DNA of 64,000 nt, taken from contig NZ_RQZH01000002.1 of the NCBI RefSeq assembly GCF_003932845.1, forward strand, positions 1-64,000, in the 5' to 3' direction. The translations under genes were made by a program, and so were the position numbers. Positions 44,094 to 51,705 of the stretch are shown here, piece by piece (positions within the stretch are counted from its first letter, which is position 1; every line of letters begins with the position of its first letter). The notes beneath the pieces are model-generated. The model ran no database searches. It was given only the letters and a program-made list of their open reading frames with translations, and had not been told where the DNA came from. This stretch comes from Prevotella sp. OH937_COT-195 (GTDB lineage Bacteria > Bacteroidota > Bacteroidia > Bacteroidales > Bacteroidaceae).

Positions 44094-44125
44094 TTTGGCG
44101 GTGGCGAAGTTTTTTTATATCTTTG
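44094..44125 (+). promoter_or_regulatory. promoter of pepD
   Basis: -33 TTTG 44094-44097 and -7 TATCTTTG 44118-44125, 20 bp apart; predicted leader about 30 bases. Confidence 0.75.
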
Positions 44126-44161
44126 CGGTCGAAACTTTAAATTTATATACATATAGCAACC

Positions 44162-45622
44162 ATGAATGAAATCTTAAACCTTAAACCGCAGTGCATCTGG
44201 AAAAATTTCTATGCACTTACGCAAGTTCCACGTCCTTCGGGACATCTTGAGAAAATAGAGAAATTCTTGCTCGATTTCGCAAAGGAAGCCGGAGTGGAGG
44301 CTTTCAAAGATCCCGCAGGCAATATAGTTATGCGCAAACCGGCAACCGAGGGAATGGAAAACCGCAAAGGCATAATCCTGCAGGCTCACATGGACATGGT
44401 GCCGCAGAAATCTCCTGACAGCAAGCATAATTTTGAGACCGACCCGATAGAACCGTGGATAGACGGTGAGTGGGTCAAGGCCAACAACACCACACTGGGT
44501 GCCGATGACGGTCTCGGAGTGGCTGCAATAATGGCTGTCATGGAGGACAAAACATTGAAGCACGGTCCCATAGACGCACTCATCACCGCAGACGAAGAGA
44601 CCGGAATGGTTGGTGCTAACGCACTGCCCGCAGGCGAACTTCAGGGCGACATCCTGCTCAATCTCGACTCGGAAACATGGGGCAAGTTTGTCATCGGCAG
44701 CGCGGGCGGTATCGACATTACCGGTACGCTCGGATATAAGGAAGTGGAAACAGACAAGGCTGATGCCGCATTACGCGTTACGCTGAAAGGTTTCCGCGGC
44801 GGTCACTCGGGTCTCGAAATACATGAGGGCAGAGCCAATGCCAACAAGCAGATGGTACGTTTCGTACGCGAGGCGATAGAGAAATGCGATGCCCGTCTTG
44901 CAACATGGCACGGCGGAAACATGCGCAACGCCATTCCGTTCAAGGCCGAAGTGGTGATTACATTGCCGAAAGAGAATGTTGAGGCGGCAAAGGAACTGGT
45001 TGAAGAATGGAAAGAAAGATATATCGACGAGTTCAAGACGATAGAAACTAACGGAGTGGAGTTCTTCGCAGAAGACATTGAAACTCCGGCGATGCAAGTT
45101 CCGGTAGAATTGCAGGATAATCTCGTTAATGCAATATATGCATGCCACGACGGCGTTATCCGCATGATTCCCTCATATCCCGATGTGGTTGAGACAAGTT
45201 CAAACCTTGCAATAATAGACATTGAAGGAGGCGAGGCCTCAATAAAGATTCTTGCACGCTCGAGCCGTGAAGACATGAAAGATTATGTCGTAAAGACCAT
45301 CGAGAGTTGTCTCTGCATGGCGGGCATGAAGGTGGAGACAGGCGGCAGTTACGGCGGCTGGGATCCTAATCCCGACTCTGAGATACTCGCGCTTATGCTG
45401 CGTGTATATAAGGAATTGAACGGTGAGGACGGTATTATACAGGTGGATCACGCCGGTTTGGAGTGTTCGATAATCCTTGGCAAGTATCCACACCTTGATG
45501 TGGTAAGCCTCGGTCCTACCGTTCGCTCTCCGCATACAACCACCGAACGCACCCTTTGGAAAACGGCAGAACCTTTCTGGGCATTGCTGAAGAAGGTGCT
45601 TGAAGAAATACCGGTTAAGTAA
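44162..45622 (+). CDS. pepD: aminoacyl-histidine dipeptidase
   Basis: Zn-dependent M20 peptidase of 486 residues, PepD/carnosinase-type. Metal- and active-site motifs: GIILQAHMDMV, NNTTLGADDGLGVAAIMAV, ITADEETGMVGA, and HAGLECSIILGKYP near the C-terminus. Expected to split Xaa-His dipeptides in the cytoplasm. Monocistronic. Confidence 0.94.
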   Translation: MNEILNLKPQCIWKNFYALTQVPRPSGHLEKIEKFLLDFAKEAGVEAFKDPAGNIVMRKPATEGMENRKGIILQAHMDMVPQKSPDSKHNFETDPIEPWIDGEWVKANNTTLGADDGLGVAAIMAVMEDKTLKHGPIDALITADEETGMVGANALPAGELQGDILLNLDSETWGKFVIGSAGGIDITGTLGYKEVETDKADAALRVTLKGFRGGHSGLEIHEGRANANKQMVRFVREAIEKCDARLATWHGGNMRNAIPFKAEVVITLPKENVEAAKELVEEWKERYIDEFKTIETNGVEFFAEDIETPAMQVPVELQDNLVNAIYACHDGVIRMIPSYPDVVETSSNLAIIDIEGGEASIKILARSSREDMKDYVVKTIESCLCMAGMKVETGGSYGGWDPNPDSEILALMLRVYKELNGEDGIIQVDHAGLECSIILGKYPHLDVVSLGPTVRSPHTTTERTLWKTAEPFWALLKKVLEEIPVK

Positions 45623-45659
45623 CAGCCTCTTTACTTATGGGCTAAGGCCGTTTTTTAAT

Positions 45660-45708
45660 GGGATTCTTGGGATCTTACCGGGACAAACCGGAATTTCCCA
45701 AGAATCCC
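45660..45708. repeat. 13-bp inverted repeat downstream of pepD
   Basis: GGGATTCTTGGGA (45660-45672) pairs perfectly with TCCCAAGAATCCC (45696-45708), with an inner ACCGG/CCGG pairing. It begins 37 bp past the pepD stop. It lacks a T-run after it, so it is not a textbook terminator. No gene is visible from 45709 to 45894, only a partially open frame. Confidence 0.75.
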
Positions 45709-45894
45709 AAAATGTTTCCGTAACTCCACGACTTTTAATCTCCGCAATTCCCAATGATTCCCGGCAAAGCAGAATGTTGTGGAGGGAGCCAGGCGTAATG
45801 GTTTCAGACAAGATGGAAATATCGCTGACAAACTTCTCGCCAACAAATCTCGAAGAACTGCAAGCCGACAATGAAGACTTCCTTGGTGCGAGAC

Positions 45895-45935
45895 CACACA
45901 CACATATACACATTCACATTCACATACACATACAC
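45895..45935. repeat. CA-rich simple repeat
   Basis: About 41 bp of CACA, CATA and CATTCA units. Simple-sequence tracts are uncommon in bacterial chromosomes and may be prone to slippage. It lies in the 628-bp gap between pepD and 46251 where no gene can be supported. Confidence 0.8.
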
Positions 45936-46073
45936 GCAGCATATATACAGTACGCCACATACCTATGGCACCCCCCACACGCCCAGCGATGCGCGGGATC
46001 GTTTAAGAGTTTTGAAAAAAAGCGGTTTATAAACCTTTTGGAAACGTTTTAAGTTAGATATACAATAAAACAA

Positions 46074-46122
46074 AAGCGAAAAGGTTATTTTGTTTCACAC
46101 AAACAAAGAAATCTTTTCGCTT
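46074..46122 (-). terminator. terminator of 46251 gene
   Basis: AAGCGAAAAG (46074-46083) pairs with CTTTTCGCTT (46113-46122), with an inner TTTGTTT/AAACAAA stem. Lies about 130 bp past the stop codon. Confidence 0.65.
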
Positions 46123-46250
46123 CAAAGAAACATCATTAATATGTGAATATATTGTTTCCGACAACCGACAATAATTACATTCGGTAGCGGAAGTAGTTAA
46201 TATTCAGTATTCTATGGTTCGCGCGCACACGCAAACCATTAATAACTGCA

Positions 46251-47063
46251 TCACCAACGCACGCCCATTTTTTTGAACGCCTTATGAATCAGCCCAAGCG
46301 TGCCGCTACCAACGCCTTCCATGTCTAACAGTTGACCGGTGGACAGCGAGGCAAACTCCTGAAGAGTGGTGACACCCTTACGCTCAAGCGCGTAACGCAG
46401 ACGCGCAGCACTCGCTTTCTTCTCCTCGCCAAACGCACGGTACAAATCGTCAAGCGTATATTCCGTTTCAGATACCGGCACGCCGTTATCCGCTTCTTCA
46501 GCGGGCTGCCGCAATTCCATTGTAGGTTCTGTTATGGATTGAGCCACAGAAAGTTCATCGCCAGCCACTACCTCGTAACTCGACAGCACTCCTGCAATGG
46601 CAAGGAGTTCGGCATTTAGCCGGTCGGCATCGTCGCGCGTGATATTGCCATATATTTTTGATTTTGGAGACGATAATGTAAGGCTATATTTTGCAAGATT
46701 CCATCCCAACAGTCTTTCTGTCATGCCACGCAGTTTGAAAAACTTCCCTATTCCCTGACTTATAGGTTTTATAAGTCCGGGGTCGTAAGTTTTTCCGCGT
46801 TGATTGGTGAATGTTTCATCGCTTCCAAACACAAGAACGCATTTACGCATATCATCGGCTACCCGTTCAATGGCTTTATTCATCTTCTTAATAATAGATG
46901 AAGAGAATGTCAGCGGCTTACCGAGTCTATTTGGTATATGTAAAAAGCAGCCCATCATGTTTCCATTGCTTACCTCCATGTATTTTGACAATACCAAAAA
47001 CGTGAAATTATGCTCCTTGAGATATTTATAAAGAGTGTCTGTAGAAACTTTAATTTTTTCCAT
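46251..47063 (-). CDS. protein with C-terminal RpoA-CTD-like helix-hairpin-helix domain
   Basis: 270 residues from the ATG at 47063 (EKIKVSTDTLYKYLKEHNFT); the frame is open to 47261 but without a plausible protein sequence. Three parts: a helical N-terminal region that looks like a small DNA-binding domain (about 1-70), a middle region of unknown type (about 70-185), and a C-terminal part (about 200-270) with YTLDDLYRAFGEEKKASAAR, ERKGVTTLQEFASLSTGQLL and GVGSGTLGLIHKAFKKMG, resembling the RNA polymerase alpha C-terminal domain. Such a tail could bind DNA or sigma factor. I do not know the family. Confidence 0.65.
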   Translation of the reverse strand: MEKIKVSTDTLYKYLKEHNFTFLVLSKYMEVSNGNMMGCFLHIPNRLGKPLTFSSSIIKKMNKAIERVADDMRKCVLVFGSDETFTNQRGKTYDPGLIKPISQGIGKFFKLRGMTERLLGWNLAKYSLTLSSPKSKIYGNITRDDADRLNAELLAIAGVLSSYEVVAGDELSVAQSITEPTMELRQPAEEADNGVPVSETEYTLDDLYRAFGEEKKASAARLRYALERKGVTTLQEFASLSTGQLLDMEGVGSGTLGLIHKAFKKMGVRW

Positions 47064-47171
47064 TGTTGTAGCCTTATTTTTACTTCTTTGACCACAAAGG
47101 TGTATATATATTTTAACTTGCAAATATTTTTCAAAGTTTTTTAATCGCACCATTTTGCATGACAGAAAGAA

Positions 47172-47199
47172 ACTCCCTATCTGTCGCCAAATAGGGAGT
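47172..47199 (-). terminator. hairpin after 47218 gene
   Basis: ACTCCCTAT (47172-47180) with ATAGGGAGT (47191-47199); read leftward it is followed by TTTCTTTC. Confidence 0.65.
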
Positions 47200-47217
47200 G
47201 AAAAGTTTTCTTCAAAC

Positions 47218-47586
47218 TCAATCGTATGCGTTCTGAGACAGGTAATCGTCACAAGGTACATTCCGCTCTGTGTCGGTATAGGTTATCTCGTCATCATCAT
47301 CGAGTTCCAATTGCACCAGTTCTGCCAGTACAATGTCGCGGAGCGATGCTTCCACGAGAGTCTTTCCGCGCTTCACATAGATGGTGGGTACAGGGTGACG
47401 AGGGTCTTCATCGTGCATTCGGCAGAGTACCATTCGTTCTGCCGAATGGGTAAAGCCACGGCGTATCTTGACAAACTCCACTTCGGGCATCATCTGTGTC
47501 AGTTCACGGCGCACTGTATCAATGTGCTTGAAATCCTCATAGAACACTTGCACCTGTATCTGTCCTCCACAATCTTCGACCGACAA
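47218..47586 (-). pseudogene. probable 5'-truncated gene of unknown function
   Basis: 122 residues from TTG at 47586. No family recognised; acidic C-terminus (LELDDDDEITYTDTE). The reading frame stays open 39 further codons upstream to 47703 with protein-like sequence (LQHGKDYELRLKEYFGFHLY before the TTG) but no ATG, GTG or TTG, so the original start has probably been lost. It lies 154 bp before the 46251 gene, separated by a hairpin. Confidence 0.5.
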
Positions 47587-47698
47587 TCCATAAAGGTGAA
47601 AACCAAAATACTCTTTCAGCCGCAGTTCGTAGTCCTTACCATGTTGAAGATTCCATTTAGAAACGCAACGTTTTTTGTAAAAAAATAAATGATAATGC

Positions 47699-47727
47699 TT
47701 GTATTATAAAAAAAAACACTAACTTTG
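47699..47727 (+). promoter_or_regulatory. promoter of corA leader
   Basis: TTG (-33) at 47699-47701 and -7 TAACTTTG 47720-47727, 18 bp apart. Predicted transcript start near 47733, giving a leader of about 187 bases. Confidence 0.65.
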
Positions 47728-47732
47728 CAACC

Positions 47733-47919
47733 GCAAATTGCGCATTATACCATTATTTATTAATAATAATTTAAATGGCATGTGCGCCAATATTAACTTA
47801 AAGCAACGACAGCATGGACGACTACCCGGCGGAAAACAACGAGAATTTATCGTAGGCAGAGGATTACCACTTCCGCGGGGCTAATCCTTCGCCAAGAAAA
47901 TCATTGAAGGATTAGGAAA
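47733..47919 (+). promoter_or_regulatory. corA leader with two small ORFs and alternative hairpins
   Basis: ATG at 47775 opens an 8-residue frame (MACAPILT) and ATG at 47814 a 13-residue frame (MDDYPAENNENLS, stop 47853-47855). After the second stop two hairpins compete: AGGATTA (47860-47866) with TAATCCT (47882-47888), extended by C67-G80 and C68-G79 pairs, and CTAATCCTTC (47881-47890) with GAAGGATTAG (47906-47915). The second ends four bases before the corA ATG. This looks like a leader-peptide or Mg2+-dependent attenuator; it is not a recognised Mg2+ riboswitch as far as I can tell. Confidence 0.55.
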
Positions 47920-48846
47920 ATGAAGAAATATTGGAACACAACAGGTTGCCTGAAACCATTGGCAGAGTGGCAGCCGAATTGTTGGACGCAGGTTACATGT
48001 CCGACAGACGAAGATCAACGCCAACTGGAGGAAAAGTTCGGCATTCCCGATTATTTTATAACCGACATCAGCGATACCGACGAGCGCGCACGCTACGAGT
48101 ACGACGATGGTTGGATGCTCATAATTCTGCGTATTCCTTATGTCAAGGAAGTGCGCTCCCGTACGCCGTTCACAACCGTGCCGCTCGGCATAATACACAA
48201 ACGCGACGTTACGATAACGGTTTGTTACTACGAGACAAACATGATGCTCGATTTCATCAGTTTCCACCAGCGGCGAGGCTCCGGATTTACCGACTATGTG
48301 GATATGATATTCAGACTGTTCCTGTCGTCGGCAGTATGGTATCTGAAACGACTGAAACAGATAAACAATATAATAGAACGTGCCAAGCAGGACCTCGACA
48401 AAGGTGTTGATAACGAGTCTCTCATAGGGTTGAGCAGACTGCAGGACTCTCTGACATATTTCATTACCTCGATACGCGGGAACGAGAATCTCATGCAGAA
48501 ATTGAAGTTTAAACTGCAGGTTGATGAACTCGATGCAGACCTCATCGAAGACGTTAACATCGAGATGAGTCAGGCTCGCGAAACCACGAACATATATTCG
48601 GACATACTCGAATCGACAATGGAAACATATTCGAGCATCATCAATAACAACATGAACACTGTGATGCGTACGCTTACCGTGGTAACGATTGTTATGATGT
48701 TCCCCACACTCGTGGCGTCGCTTTTCGGCATGAACCTCATCAACGGCATGGAAAACAGCCCCGTGGGATTTGTCGTCGCACTTGCAATTTCGGTTCTCGT
48801 ATCCTTTGGCTCGTGGGCAGTTTTGAGGTGGAGAAGGCTCGTTTGA
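47920..48846 (+). CDS. corA: CorA-family Mg2+ / Co2+ transporter
   Basis: 308 residues. Large cytoplasmic N-terminal domain (about 1-235), then two C-terminal transmembrane helices (about 243-265 and 280-297) with the signature GMN in the loop (SLFGMNLINGME). The N-terminus starts KKYWNTTGCLKPL. Expected to form a pentameric channel for divalent cations. Preceded by a structured leader that could regulate translation. Confidence 0.9.
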   Translation: MKKYWNTTGCLKPLAEWQPNCWTQVTCPTDEDQRQLEEKFGIPDYFITDISDTDERARYEYDDGWMLIILRIPYVKEVRSRTPFTTVPLGIIHKRDVTITVCYYETNMMLDFISFHQRRGSGFTDYVDMIFRLFLSSAVWYLKRLKQINNIIERAKQDLDKGVDNESLIGLSRLQDSLTYFITSIRGNENLMQKLKFKLQVDELDADLIEDVNIEMSQARETTNIYSDILESTMETYSSIINNNMNTVMRTLTVVTIVMMFPTLVASLFGMNLINGMENSPVGFVVALAISVLVSFGSWAVLRWRRLV

Positions 48847-48979
48847 TTGCGAAAAGTGAAAAAAAACTCTTTTTTCTTAGGTTATTTAAAATAAAAGACG
48901 TAATTTCGCACGGCGAATTATATCGAATACTTTACTAAAAGAAATAGAAAAACTCGAATCATTAACTAAAAAAAGTTAC

Positions 48980-50839
48980 ATGTTAGACTCTCAAGAGAAC
49001 GCCTTGGAGCAGACAAGGACAGAAGAAATGGCGGTCGATAACACGACTGAAGTAGTGAACGGAGAGGCGGTGGGAGACATCGCCGAGGTTCAGAATGAAG
49101 AAACAAAACAGCAAGAGCAAGCACCGAAAGTCTATGAAACTAAAAAAGAAGTAATAGAACGACTCAAAGAGATTGCTCATGGCGAAGAAGCACCGGTCAA
49201 GGAAGAGGTCGAGGCATTGAAGTCTGCATTCTACAAACTGCACAAGGCGGAACGTGAGGCCGGCCTGAAAGAATATCTCGAGAGCGGAGGCGATCCCGAG
49301 AAATATCAGATAGTACCTGATGACGATGAGGAAGTCTTCAAAAGCGAGATGACGCTCGTAAAGGAAAAACGCTCAAAGATTTTCCTGCGACAAGAAGAAG
49401 AAAAACAGGAAAACCTGAAGAAAAAACTGGAGATAATAGAGAAAGTCAAGGCAATGGCAACATCGCCGGAGGAAGCCAATAAATCGTATCAGCAATTCAA
49501 ACAACTGCAGCAGGAGTGGAAAGAGATTAAACTCGTGCCGGCAGACAAGTCGAACGAACTGTGGCGCAGTTATCAACTATATGTGGAACAGTTTTACGAC
49601 TTGTTGAAACTGAACAGCGAGGCACGTGAATACGATTTCAAGAAAAACCTCGAGAAAAAGACACTGCTATGCGAGGCGGCAGAGAAACTTGCCGAGGAAG
49701 AAGACGTGATAAGTGCATTCCACCAACTGCAAAACCTGCATCAGGAATACCGTGAAACGGGACCGGTGGCAAAGGAGTTGCGAGAGGATTTGTGGATACG
49801 TTTCAAAGCGGCTTCGACCGTAATAAACAAGAAGCACCAAAAGCATTATGACGATGTGCGTGCGAAAGAGGAGGAGAACCTTGTGCGCAAGACCGCACTC
49901 TGCGAGAAAGTAGAGGAGATTGCGAAAAGGGAAAACAAAAAGGCTTCGGATTGGGACAAGAATACCAAGGAGATAATAGAAATACAGAAAGAGTGGAAAA
50001 CCATAGGCTTTGCACCACAGAAGATGAACGTGAAAATCTTCGAACGATTCCGCAAAGCATGCGATGATTTCTTTGGAAGAAAAGCAGAGTATTTCAAGGA
50101 ATTGAAACAGCAGATGGGAGAAAATGCCGAGAAGAAACGGGCACTCGTAGAACAAGCACAGGCATTGCAGGACAGCACCGATTGGAAAACAACGGGTGAC
50201 AAACTGATAGCATTGCAGAAAGAGTGGAAGACAATAGGAACGGTGTCGAAGAAAATCGGAGACCAACTGTGGAACGATTTCCTCGCAGCATGCAACAAGT
50301 TTTTCGAGGCTCGCAACGAGGCAACATCGGGAACACGGCAGGCTGAAAAGGAAAACCTTGGAAAGAAGCGTGACATCATAGAAAAGTTGAAGGCTATGCT
50401 CGAAGAGCCCGGAGACGATGCAAAGGACAAGGTGCATCAACTTACCGAAGAGTATAACAGCATCGGACATGTGCCTTTCAAGGAGAAAGACAAATTGTAT
50501 AATGAATATCGCGAGGTTCTCGACCGTATATTCAAAGAATTGAATATCAGTGCAAACCGCCGCCGTCTTGACAATTTCCGCAGTTCGGTGCGTAGCATGG
50601 CAGAGCGTGGGGAAGGGACTCTCGACAGTGAACGCGCACGACTTATGCGGCGTTATGACGGACTGAAACAGGAGATACAAACCTACGAGAACAACCTCGG
50701 ATTCCTTAACGCGGCATCGAAAAAAGGCAACTCGCTCATTGATGAGATGAATCGCAAGGTGCAGAAACTGAAAGATGAGTGCGAACTTGTGCGCCAAAAG
50801 ATAAAAACCATTGACGCAGAGAATCGCGACAAGGAATGA
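48980..50839 (+). CDS. DUF349 repeat protein
   Basis: 619 residues, almost entirely helical and charged. At least five DUF349 units are seen, each built around W(K/R)xIGxVxK-like motifs: QQEWKEIKLVPADKSNELWR, IQKEWKTIGFAPQKMNVKIF, LQKEWKTIGTVSKKIGDQLW, and others. The N-terminal 40 residues are acidic and probably disordered. DUF349 proteins are conserved in Bacteroidetes and may bind nucleic acid or ribosome-associated factors; that is not shown here. Confidence 0.85.
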   Translation: MLDSQENALEQTRTEEMAVDNTTEVVNGEAVGDIAEVQNEETKQQEQAPKVYETKKEVIERLKEIAHGEEAPVKEEVEALKSAFYKLHKAEREAGLKEYLESGGDPEKYQIVPDDDEEVFKSEMTLVKEKRSKIFLRQEEEKQENLKKKLEIIEKVKAMATSPEEANKSYQQFKQLQQEWKEIKLVPADKSNELWRSYQLYVEQFYDLLKLNSEAREYDFKKNLEKKTLLCEAAEKLAEEEDVISAFHQLQNLHQEYRETGPVAKELREDLWIRFKAASTVINKKHQKHYDDVRAKEEENLVRKTALCEKVEEIAKRENKKASDWDKNTKEIIEIQKEWKTIGFAPQKMNVKIFERFRKACDDFFGRKAEYFKELKQQMGENAEKKRALVEQAQALQDSTDWKTTGDKLIALQKEWKTIGTVSKKIGDQLWNDFLAACNKFFEARNEATSGTRQAEKENLGKKRDIIEKLKAMLEEPGDDAKDKVHQLTEEYNSIGHVPFKEKDKLYNEYREVLDRIFKELNISANRRRLDNFRSSVRSMAERGEGTLDSERARLMRRYDGLKQEIQTYENNLGFLNAASKKGNSLIDEMNRKVQKLKDECELVRQKIKTIDAENRDKE

Positions 50840-50860
50840 TTCGGTCGTAAAAAGACATGC

Positions 50861-50897
50861 AAAATCCCTGCAAACAGAAATGTTTGTGGGGATTTTT
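50861..50897 (+). terminator. terminator of DUF349 gene
   Basis: Stem 50861-50876 with 50881-50896 (14 Watson-Crick and two G-T pairs), followed by a T-run. Confidence 0.9.
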
Positions 50898-50912
50898 GTT
50901 TGACAATGATAT

Positions 50913-50946
50913 AAAAAAAGCATCTTTCCCGATGTGAGAAAGATGC
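50913..50946 (-). terminator. terminator of tRNA-Gln
   Basis: GCATCTTTC (50920-50928) with GAAAGATGC (50938-50946); read leftward a run of T follows. It lies eight bases past the tRNA. Confidence 0.8.
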
Positions 50947-50953
50947 CTTTTGT

Positions 50954-51023
50954 TGGGGTACTCGGACTCGAACCAAGAATGACAGGACCAGAATCTGTAG
51001 TGTTACCATTACACCATACCCCA
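50954..51023 (-). tRNA. tRNA-Gln (anticodon CTG)
   Basis: 70 nt. Acceptor TGGGGTA/TACCCCA, D-arm region GTGTAATGGTAACAC, anticodon loop TTCTGGT giving anticodon CTG (reads CAG, Gln), T-loop TTCGAGT. The last anticodon-stem pair is A-C. The 3' CCA is not encoded beyond the acceptor. A -7 TACCTTTG lies at 51094-51101 upstream. Confidence 0.93.
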
Positions 51024-51093
51024 ATCTTTAAAAACAACCGGATGACAACATTGTAATTTGCCCACACAAAGGGTATCACCCGTATTGCGGGTG

Positions 51094-51122
51094 CAAAGGT
51101 ACATCTTTTTTTTTAAAGACAA
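51094..51122 (-). promoter_or_regulatory. promoter of tRNA-Gln
   Basis: Read leftward -7 TACCTTTG (51094-51101), with a CTTG about 18 bp further upstream as a possible -33 box. Confidence 0.55.
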
Positions 51123-51174
51123 GCACTTTTATCCACTTTTTTCTAAAAAATATCAAATTAACATGCAATATTAA

Positions 51175-51203
51175 TTGTTTTACGATTATAAGATGTACCT
51201 TTG
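51175..51203 (+). promoter_or_regulatory. promoter of rsfS
   Basis: TTG (-33) 51175-51177 and -7 TACCTTTG 51196-51203, 18 bp apart, 56 bp before the ATG. Confidence 0.6.
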
Positions 51204-51259
51204 CATAACGTTTTGTGAAATGACACAGAGCATAAGAAAAATATTATTTGACAACGTAA

Positions 51260-51619
51260 ATGACAATGACAAAGCAACTTGTAGAAGTAATTACTCAAGG
51301 AATACAAGAAAAGAAAGGAAAAGATATTGTAGTAGTGGATATGCAGGGAATAGACGGAGCAATCTGTAACTATTTCGTGATTTGTTCAGGCAACTCGCCG
51401 ACACAGGTCGCTGCAATAATGGATTCTGTGGAAGACACGGCACGAGATAAAGCCGGTGAAAAGCCTGTCCGAGTGGTCGGAGAGCAACAGGCACAATGGA
51501 TTGCCATGGACTATATAGATGTAATGGTACATATCTTTCTGCCCGATGCACGAGAGTTTTATAATATCGATCGACTCTGGGAAGACGCAGGAGTAGTGAA
51601 TATCCCTGACATTGACTGA
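51260..51619 (+). CDS. rsfS: ribosome silencing factor RsfS
   Basis: Blocks 50S/30S joining under starvation by binding L14. 119 residues with KGKDIVVVDMQGIDGAICNY, FVICSGNSPTQVAAIMDSVE, and the conserved WIAMDYIDVMVHIFLPDARE FYNIDRLW region. Shares a cluster with ftsH and cdsA (86-bp gap to ftsH). Confidence 0.93.
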   Translation: MTMTKQLVEVITQGIQEKKGKDIVVVDMQGIDGAICNYFVICSGNSPTQVAAIMDSVEDTARDKAGEKPVRVVGEQQAQWIAMDYIDVMVHIFLPDAREFYNIDRLWEDAGVVNIPDID

Positions 51620-51705
51620 CATCTGGAGTGAAATATGCGAATTGACAGGGTGAACAGTATTTATTTTTAAGTAAAAAAAACAGGTAAGTTTACCGTAGAA
51701 AAGAA

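Noticed and set aside
45600..46052. 150-codon plus-strand frame after pepD
   Set aside because: It overlaps the pepD 3' end and the CA tract, with repetitive His-Ile translation; not protein-like.
49667..51079. Long minus-strand open frame opposite the DUF349 gene and tRNA
   Set aside because: It is the shadow of a strongly coding plus-strand gene with DUF349 repeats and runs through the tRNA gene; no protein pattern of its own.
51038..51092. Second small RNA upstream of tRNA-Gln
   Set aside because: The GGGTATCACCCG-like hairpin there has no further structure and looks like part of the tRNA leader.
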